From Anaeramoeba ignava (taxonomy: Eukaryota; Metamonada; Anaeramoebidae): a stretch of 64,000 nt of DNA. Below, one piece after another: positions 56,101 to 64,000 of this stretch. Location: positions 389,501 to 453,500 of the forward strand of contig JAPDFW010000055.1 of NCBI GenBank assembly GCA_028826165.1, written 5' to 3'. The notes beneath the pieces were generated by a model, which saw only the letters and a program-made list of their open reading frames with translations, ran no database searches and was not told the DNA's origin. A program made the translations under genes and the position numbers. Within the stretch, counting starts at the first letter, position 1. Every line of letters begins with the position of its first letter.

Positions 56101-58499
56101 TTGATAATTCTTTTTCTGATTCTTCAAGTTTTGAATGAAGTGTTTTAAGTGGAAATTTAGAACTCCATTCTGCAAGTGCAATTTTATCAAGAATAACAAC
56201 TCTTAAATTATTTACATTTTTGTATTTTGTTTAGCTAATTTGAAAACTTCTTCAATTTCTTTATTTGTTGTTATTTGTGAACATTGAATAAAAGATTGAT
56301 AAAGAGATCTAAGGTTAAGTTTTCTTAATAATTCATTAATTTCAAATGGTGGTTTAAAAGATTTTAAAATGACTTCAAGAGAAATTGATTTTGAAGTTCC
56401 TATTTATTATTTATTAATTTTAATTTTAATTTTTAATTTTAATTTTATTAATTTTTAATTTTCTAAATTTCTAAATTTTTACCTGGTTTCCCAATAATAA
56501 ATAAAGGTATTTGAGTATAAATTGAAATATAAAGTAATAAACAATTTTCTTTTAATGCTCTATTTTTTGCAATCATTTTTTCTTTAAAATTATAATCTAA
56601 ATTTTCAATTAAATTTGTTTTAGCATTTTCAATTATTCTTTGATAATCTTTTGATTTTTCATTTCCAAAAATTTTAATTGAATATTTTTTTCTTTTTTTT
56701 TGATTTTTTTCTCTAACTTCATAACAAACAAAAAGAGATAAATAAATTGCTTTTTGAATTATTATTCCATCTTCTTCTTTTTCTTTTTGTTCTTTAATCT
56801 GTTTTAAATCAATTTTATCTTGTAATAAAATTATACCAGCTCTTGATCTTGATTCATAAATCCATCTAAATATTCTAAGAGTTCTTGAAATATCTCTAAG
56901 TGAAACTTTTGAAGCTAAATTCTTTTTTTCATTTTGATTTTGATTTTGATTTTGATTATAATTATCTTCTTCTCTAATATATTGATGAGATTTTTGAATA
57001 TATTCAATAAAATTTTCCGTAAATTCTCTGAGTCTTTTAATATCTTCTTCTTTTTTAAAAATAGAATCAAATGTGTTTTTAACCATTTTTTGAATATAAG
57101 ATAATTCTTGTTCTTTTTGAAGTGAATTAAAATTTAATATTTCTTTTTGTAAAGAATCTGGAAGTTTTTGAACTCTATAAACTGATTTTTGAATTTTCTT
57201 ATTTTCTTCATTTTCATCATCTTTTTGATAAAATAATCCAAATTTTTCATATTCTTTTCTATCCATTTCATCTCTTTTTCTATATGGATTAATTGCTGCT
57301 AATCTTATATTTGTTGATATCTTTTTCCCAATAAACATTTTATCAATAAATAAATATTTGGAAATTGGAATAAAAGATTTCGGAGCTGTATTTAATTCAT
57401 CAAAAAGTATTATAAATGGTTTTGGAAAATATTTTTCTCCTTCTTCAATTAAATTTTGAATATCTTTTTTCTTTATAGAATTATTAACATTTAATGTTTT
57501 GATTTTTTCTTCCAAAATAGTTTCAAATAAATATTCAATTAATGCAGTTTTTTCACATCCAGTTTCTCCACTTATAATTGTTGGAAGATTAACAAAATTT
57601 CTGAATTGAAGGAATAACATTTTAGAAACATTATCAAAAGTAAGAACATATTTTGATTTTCCTTTTTTATGTTCTTCAATTAATTCTTTATCAATTTCTT
57701 TTGGATTAAGAGCAAAGAAAAATTGGAAAATTTTTTCAATTTCTTCTTCAGAACTAAAAGTATCAGAAAATTTTGATTCTACTAAACCTAAATTTATTGT
57801 TATTTTTTCAGGATTATCTAATAAGAGAGAATTGTTTGAATATTTTTTTGTAAATATTCCAAATCCTGAAAGAAAATGATCTATTTTTTGTTCGTTTCTT
57901 GTTGATTTAATTGAAATTGGAATAATATTTTCATTTTCATTTTTAAATTGTAATTTGGAAAGAAAAGTATAAAAATTATCAAAAATACTTTTGTTTTCTG
58001 ATAATAAAGGAAATAAAATAAATCTTGAAATTGAAAGAAACCAACTTTTAAGGATTGATCTTTGTAGTTCTTTCGATTCATTTTCTTTGACTTTTAGAAA
58101 ATCCCATTCTATTATTAAATTAATAAATACTTTTAATGAATTCCAAAATTGTGATAATAATCTAAATGTGTAAATATTTTTCATATTTCCTCTATTAAAT
58201 TGATTTAAAACAATGGAAATATTTTTTTTCAATTAATTCAATAAATCTTTTTGGATTTGGTTTATCATCTTTTTCTAATATTTCTTTAATAGTTTCGGAT
58301 TGATTTGCATCTAATTGGTTGTTAAATAGTTTATCTTCTAATTTTATCATTAAATTTGCAACTTTTTTTAATTTTTCATCTTCTTTTTCAATTATTTTTT
58401 GATTTGAATCAATTTCATAATTTTGGAAAACAAAAGAATCTTTGTTATAATTTAAATAATGTAAATTAAATTGATAAAGTGGATAAAAAGAATTCCACA

Positions 58500-58708
58500 T
58501 TTTTTCATTTTGATTTTGATTTTGATTTTGATTTTGATTTTGATTTTGATTTTGATTTTGATTTTGATTTTGATTTTGATTTTGATTTTGGTTTTGGTTT
58601 TGATTTTGATTTTGATTTTGATTTTGATTTTGATTTTGATTTTGATTTTGATTTTGATTTTGATTTTGATTTTGATTTTGATTTTGATTTTGATTTTGAT
58701 TTTGATAC
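58500..58708 (-). repeat. Coding (AATCAA)n Asn-Gln tract in the RNF213-like gene
   Basis: About 200 bp of hexamer encoding alternating Asn-Gln. Two units carry AACCAA instead of AATCAA near 58590, synonymous changes that keep the peptide. It lies before AAA1 and resembles the tract at 52870. Confidence 0.88.
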
Positions 58709-61700
58709 TTTTCTTGTTTATTAGGAATTTCAAATAAAAGAATTATGTTTGATTGAATATTCCAACAAAGAGATTTTGATGATTTTGGATTTGAATTTTC
58801 AATAGATCCCCACATTGTAAGTTGCCAAATTGCATCTGAAATTTCAATAGAACATTTATTTGGAAATTCAATATAAATGAATATTGTTTCTTTTTCTTTT
58901 TCTTTTTCTGTTAATTGATTTGTAATTTTATTTAATTTAGAAATCATTTCAGAAATTGTTCCTTTATTAAGTTGAATAATTTGATATTTATAATTATTTG
59001 TTTTTCCTTTAAAATCAAAACAAAATTTTCTAATTTGAAAACTTTTTCCTTCACCTGTAAAATTTGAATAAAAAACATGAATATTGTGATAAATTGATGA
59101 AAAATTGATAATTTGTTTAAGATTTTTGTTCATTTCATCTCCAAAATCAATACTTAATTCTCCTTCTTGAAGTAAAGAAGATAAAAATGTTTTTTCTTGT
59201 TTTTGATAAAATTCAAATATTATCATTGGTATTTTTGTAACGAAATCAATTGAATTTGTTTCAGAAATTAGAATATTTTGACATTTTTGAGATAATCTAT
59301 CAGCATGAATTATTGAAAATAATAATGAAAACGAACCATTATTTTCTTGTATTTCATTATAATATTTATAAATTGAGAAAAAATTAATTATATCTTCAGG
59401 GTTTGTATTTGAATTACAAATCAAAATTTGTTCTCTTAATGGAAAAGATTTTGAATATAAATAATAAATCATTGTAACATAATTCAATATTTTTGATTTT
59501 TCTGTAATTTTCATAATAAATATTTTTGGATTTTGAATTGATCCATCTCTTTTTTCATTGATTTGTTTTTTCAATTTAAATTGAATTCTTTGAAGATTTA
59601 TGTTTTTTTCTATAATTGATAATTTTATTTCGGAAATGGAATCTTGAATATATTTGAAAGAAAAACCTTTTTCAATTTTTTGGAAAAAAGATTTTGAAAA
59701 ATCAATTAAATTAATTTTTTCAACTTCTGGATTTATATATTCCAAAAAATTTATTTTGTTAGTTCTTTTTTCTCCATTAATTAATCTAATAATTGATTTA
59801 AAAAATTCAATTTCATTTTGATTTTGATTTTGATTTATATTTTGATTTTGAATTTGATTTTGAATTTCATTTTGATTTTGATTTTGATTTTGATTTTGAT
59901 AAATTAAAAGAAGTTGTTGATTGGTTAAAATTCCTTTTAAAGGTATTTCTTTTAATTTTTCTTCATCTTCTTTCCATTTTTTAAGATTTTCTTCAATTTC
60001 GTTATTAAATTCATTTAATTTTTCGGAATAATCATGTTTTTTTGAGTTTTTTGAATTTTGTTTGATTTTAAAAGGTTTATCAATTTCTTGAATTTTTTGA
60101 TAATATTTAATTGGAATAAATCTTTTCAAATTTTGATAAATTTTATCAATAATTTTAAATAATTGCTCATATTGTGGAACGAAAGTGAACTTTTTTGATT
60201 GATTTTTTGATTGATTTTCTTGATTATCTCCAAATGCAATTTTTGGTTTTTTATCTAATGCAACACTTAGCATATTGATAAAATCTTCAATATTTTTTTC
60301 ATTTGATTTTTCTGTTTGAATAATACATTTAAATAATGGTTCTTTCAAATAAAAAATCAATTCACATCCTTTCTCAAAAATATTGAAAATATTTTGAAGT
60401 AAATTTGTAGATGAATATATAAATTGTTTGTATTTAATATAAAACAATGGGAAATATTTAATCAATAATTTTACATCAATTTCTTCTTTTGTTTTTTCTT
60501 GAAATTTTATTTTCTTAATTTCATTTTGTAAAGAAGGAAGATCATTAAATTTGTTTGATAAAAGTATTGCTTTAAAAATATTTTTAAGACTAATTAAAGA
60601 TTTTTTAAATTCTTTGTATATAATAAAATCAATTAATTTTAATTTTTTCATTTCATTTTGAATTTCATTTTCATTTTTTGATTTTAACCAAATTAAGATT
60701 TTTTCACTAATTGATATTTGTTGAGAATTATTATTTGATGGAAATAATTCAATGATGAATTCAAGAATTTTATAATCAATATTAATTTTTCGATTCATTT
60801 CTTTTTCAAAATCATTTATTTGTTTAATTTTCTTTTCTTTCCAAATATTTTGTAATTGTTCGATTTCTTTGGTTTGATTTGGATTATTTTCATTTCTTTC
60901 CAAAAAAATATTAAGGAAATTGGTAATTGAATTTATATTATTAATTATTTTTCTAATTTGGAAAAATTTTAAGATTTTTTTTTTTGATTTCTTGAATTTT
61001 TTCAATTTTTGGGAAATTATTTTTTGTTAATAATTCAGAAACGAATTGTTCTTTGTTTAATGGGAATTTTTCATTTAATTCTTCCAATTTTGTTTCCATA
61101 TTAATACTATTTTTCCATTTTTCCCAATTTGATTTTACTTTTTTACAAATTTTTAGAATTGATAATTTTTTGATTTCTTGATTTTGATTTTGAAGAAATT
61201 CTTGAAATTGTTCTCTAAAAAATAAATTTTGATGAAATAAATAAATTGAATTGATTTTTCTGTTTTCAATATTTTGGAAAAAATTTGAAAATTCATTTAA
61301 GGTTATTTCTCCTGATTTGATTTTTTTCCAATCTTTAAATTCTTTAATTATTTTTTCATCTCCAAAATTATCAAAAAATTCCTTCATTTTAGAAAGTTTA
61401 TGATTTAAACTATTCAATTCCTTTTTGTTTTTTTCAATTTCATTTTGTTTTTGTTCTTTTGTTTCTTCAATTTCATTAAATAAATTGAATATTTTATTAA
61501 ATTTATTTTCATTAATAAGATAAAAATTAAAATCAGATATTGTTGCTTTTTCAGGTGATTTTAATTTTTGGAAATATTGATTTAATTCTTTTTGATAATT
61601 TTTCAGTTCTTCATGAAATTTTTGAGTATCTTTTGAAACATTATTTGATAAATATTTGTTTATAGGTTTACTTTTTTGAAAGTTTAGAAACCAAATTATT

Positions 61701-63149
61701 GATTTTTTCCATAACTCTTGAAGTTTTCCATTTTCTTTAAAAATATCAATCCAAGTAATTTTTTGATTTTGATTTTGATTTTGATCTTTCTTTTTTCTTT
61801 GATTTTTTCTTTGATTTTGATTTTGATTTTGATTTTGATCTTGATAATTCAATTTTTTTCTCCAAATTTCTAATTGAATTGATAAAGGAATATATTTTAT
61901 AAAATCAATTCTCATTAAATTTTGGAAATCATTTATTGAATCATTTTCACATAATTCTTGGATTTGATTTTCAAACTTTTCAATAAATTCTGCTCTTGGT
62001 TGATCTTTTTGAATTGCATTATTATTATAATATTGGAATTCTTCAGATTTGAAAATTGAAATTGAATTTAAAATCCTTTGGAAATAATTGCTTTTTTTTA
62101 AAAGGAAGGTTGATTTAAAATTGAATCATTAATCACATTTGGAATAATAGTCGCAACTTGAATTATTTCATGTCTATTCCATTTATATTCATTTTTTTTA
62201 AAACTAAGGTAACATTCCATCCAAAACTTAAAACATTCTAATAAATTTGGAAATTTTGTAATTTTTAACTTATTTTGGAAATCTGGATTTAAAATAAGAG
62301 AAAGCTTTGATTTTCGAAAGAAATTTGAATGAATAAAATCAAACCAAATTTTGTTTGAGTAACTGAATTTGTTTGAGAAAATTAATTCTAAAACTTGATT
62401 TGTTAATTTGAATTTTGTTTTTGATTGAAGATAAAATGAAATGATATTTTTAATATGAGAATTTTGGATATTTTCTTTTGATGGTGTAAATTCTTGATTA
62501 AAATAAATGTAAAGAGGAAGAAATTCAAGATTTGAATTATCAATACATTTTGAATTATATTTATAAAGGAATTGATTTAAAAATGAAAAAAGATTTTGAT
62601 TTTGAGTATTTTGATGAGAAAAAATAATAATTTCATTTGCTTTTTGAAAATCTTGTTGTGTGCATTCATTAAAAATTTTGGAAACAGAAGATTCACTATA
62701 TCTTAATCCAATAACAAATAACATTCTTGCAAGAATTTCAGGATTTGATTTGAAAATAAGTTGAGTTTTCTCTTTAATTTCAAGTTTTTGTTTTTGGAAT
62801 TGATCAAGAAATTGCAGAAAATATTCAAAATCTGAAATATATTCTTTTTGAATTGTATAATTAATAATAGCATCAATTATTCTTGCTCCTTTTTTTTTCT
62901 CTTTTTCACTTAAATCATAAATAATTTGATTTTGATTTTGATTTTGAATTTGAATTTGAATTTGAATTTGAATTTGTTTGGATTCTTGATTATTGATTGA
63001 ATAAGAAATATTTTTTGAAGAAGAAATAAACTTGAAAAAATAAACATTTTTATAAGTAAAAACATTTTCAGCTTCTTTTTTTTCAGGTTCTAAAATATAA
63101 AGTTTTGGTTTTTGTGTTTCTTTTTGAGCAAATAAAATGAACAAAATTT

Positions 63150-63890
63150 GAATTTGAATTTGAATTTGATTTTGATTTTGATTTTGATTTTGATTTTGAT
63201 TTTGATTTTGGTTTTCTTTTTCTGAATTAGTTTTTGATTTTGATTTTGATTTTGATTTTGATTTTGATTTTGATTTTGATTTTGAATTTGAATTTGAATT
63301 AGTTTTTGATTTTGATTTTGATTTTGATTTTGATTTTGATTTTGATTTTGAATTAGAATTAGAATTAGAATTAGAATTAGAATTAGAATTTGAATTAGAA
63401 TTAGAATTAGAATCTGAATTAGTTTTTGATTTTGATTTTGATTTTGATTTTGATTTTGATTTTGATTTTGATTTTGAATTAGAATTAGAATTAGAATTAG
63501 AATTAGAATTAGAATTAGAATTTGAATTTGAATTAGAATTAGAATTAGAATTTGAATTTGAATTTGGTTTTGGTTTTGTTTTTGTATTTGAATTTGTTTT
63601 TGAATTAGAATTAGAATTAGAATTAGAATTAGAATTAGAATTAGAATTAGAATTTGAATTAGAATTTGGTTTTGGTTTTGTTTTTGTATTTGAATTTGTT
63701 TTTGGTTTTGGTTTTGAATTTGGTTTTGAATTTGGTTTTGAATTTGGTTTTGGTTTTGTATTTGAATTTGGTTTTGTATTTGATTTTGAATTTGAATTTG
63801 GTTTTGATTTTGAATTTGGTTTTGAATTTGGTTTTGGTTTTGGTTTTGATTTTGATTTTGGTTTTGATTTTGAATTTGGTTTCTTAATTT
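63150..63890 (-). repeat. Coding S/K/N/P repeat leader of the RNF213-like gene
   Basis: About 740 bp of AATTCT, AAATCA and AAACCA hexamers, encoding Ser-Lys, Ser-Asn and Lys-Pro dipeptide repeats directly after the initiator Met, arranged in homogeneous blocks (SNSNSN, SKSKSK, NSKP). Confidence 0.88.
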
Positions 63891-64000
63891 GATTCATTTC
63901 TTTTGTCTTTTTTTTTAAACAAAAAAAATTTCTTAATAAAAGTAAAAAAAAAAAATGAAAATTAAAAAACAGGAAAAAAAACTTTTTTCATTTTTTTAAT

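Larger units (their letters stand above)
52787..63897 (-). pseudogene. RNF213 (mysterin)-type giant AAA+ protein gene, apparently broken, no RING seen
   Basis: RNF213-type proteins are giant AAA+ E3 ligases. From ATG 63897 an S/K/P/N-rich leader is followed by helical sequence, then AAA1: Walker A IISGETGCEKTALIE (normally GCGKT) at about 57585-57545, Walker B FIILFDELNTA, and AAINPYRKRDEM. AAA2: IIGKPGTSKSISLEV across an intron (56482-56400), SFIQCSQITTNKEIEEVF, a Walker B altered to VVILDKIALAEW (DE to DK), FPLKTLH, then VVLISNWILDPSNMNRGILI and NFRLISICDKSHAYHNETPA, ILNRFEKYL, all matching RNF213. Continuous reading is broken by one-base shifts near 62095, 60965, 58205 and 56223 and by in-frame TAA (55192-55190) and TAG (53638-53636), after which the same frame continues to 52787. 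No Cys/His RING or zinc motif follows. Confidence 0.78.

Noticed and set aside
52787-63897. Reassigned stop codons (TAA/TAG as Gln) to explain the in-frame stops in the RNF213-like gene
   Set aside because: TPLATE, UVRAG, RalGAP-beta, eL20 and others have no internal TAA or TAG and end with them. The same gene also has frameshifts, so local damage or error is simpler.

Overview
The window is eukaryotic and extremely AT-rich. Its genes carry many short introns with GT(A)..AG borders, and introns and intergenic DNA are largely built from 5-12 bp words made of A and T (AAATTA, TTTTAA, TTGAAT, TAAATATTT). The gene set suggests a free-living amoeboid protist: TPLATE/TSET, RalGAP-beta, Beclin/UVRAG, RNF213-type AAA+, a talin-headed RhoGAP, paired RCC1-BTB proteins, and N/Q-rich low-complexity tracts. 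The overall look is most like Anaeramoeba (Metamonada); a dictyostelid-like amoebozoan is the main alternative. This assignment is an inference; no rRNA is present to settle it. No bacterial operons, CRISPR arrays, tRNA or rRNA genes were seen.

Layout. 1-38 kb is almost entirely minus strand: a choline-transporter-like SLC44 gene (3' end off the window), a small bZIP factor, RalGAP-beta, TPLATE, a decayed pogo/Tigger-like DNA transposon with clear TIRs, UVRAG/VPS38, an unrecognised N/Q-rich protein with three FFG[ED] motifs, Beclin/ATG6, ribosomal protein eL20 (L18a), a C12orf57/protein C10 homologue, and a gene joining a talin-like F0-F1 head to RhoGAP and SH3. 38-52 kb is plus strand: a very basic aromatic repeat protein, then two RCC1-BTB paralogues flanking a 1,983-residue membrane protein with an invasin-like ectodomain and a STRA6-like C-terminus. 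52.8-63.9 kb is minus strand: a large RNF213-type AAA+ gene, apparently broken.

Together, much of the left half is membrane-traffic machinery: TPLATE (endocytic TSET coat), RalGAP-beta (small-GTPase control), and UVRAG plus Beclin (two subunits of class III PI3-kinase complex II, separated by one gene). Exon boundaries were placed by hand. Phase and total length close exactly for bZIP, RalGAP-beta (from its internal Met), TPLATE, UVRAG, the FFG gene, eL20, C10, the STRA6-like gene and a composite RhoGAP.

Main oddities: a corrupted tandem copy of RhoGAP exons, single-base homopolymer frameshifts concentrated in Beclin, the repeat protein, the RNF213-like gene and the transposase, a missing exon in SLC44, and a TTTTTCATTTTTT-type element upstream of most start codons. 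Several of these could be assembly errors, and each finding says how to tell.
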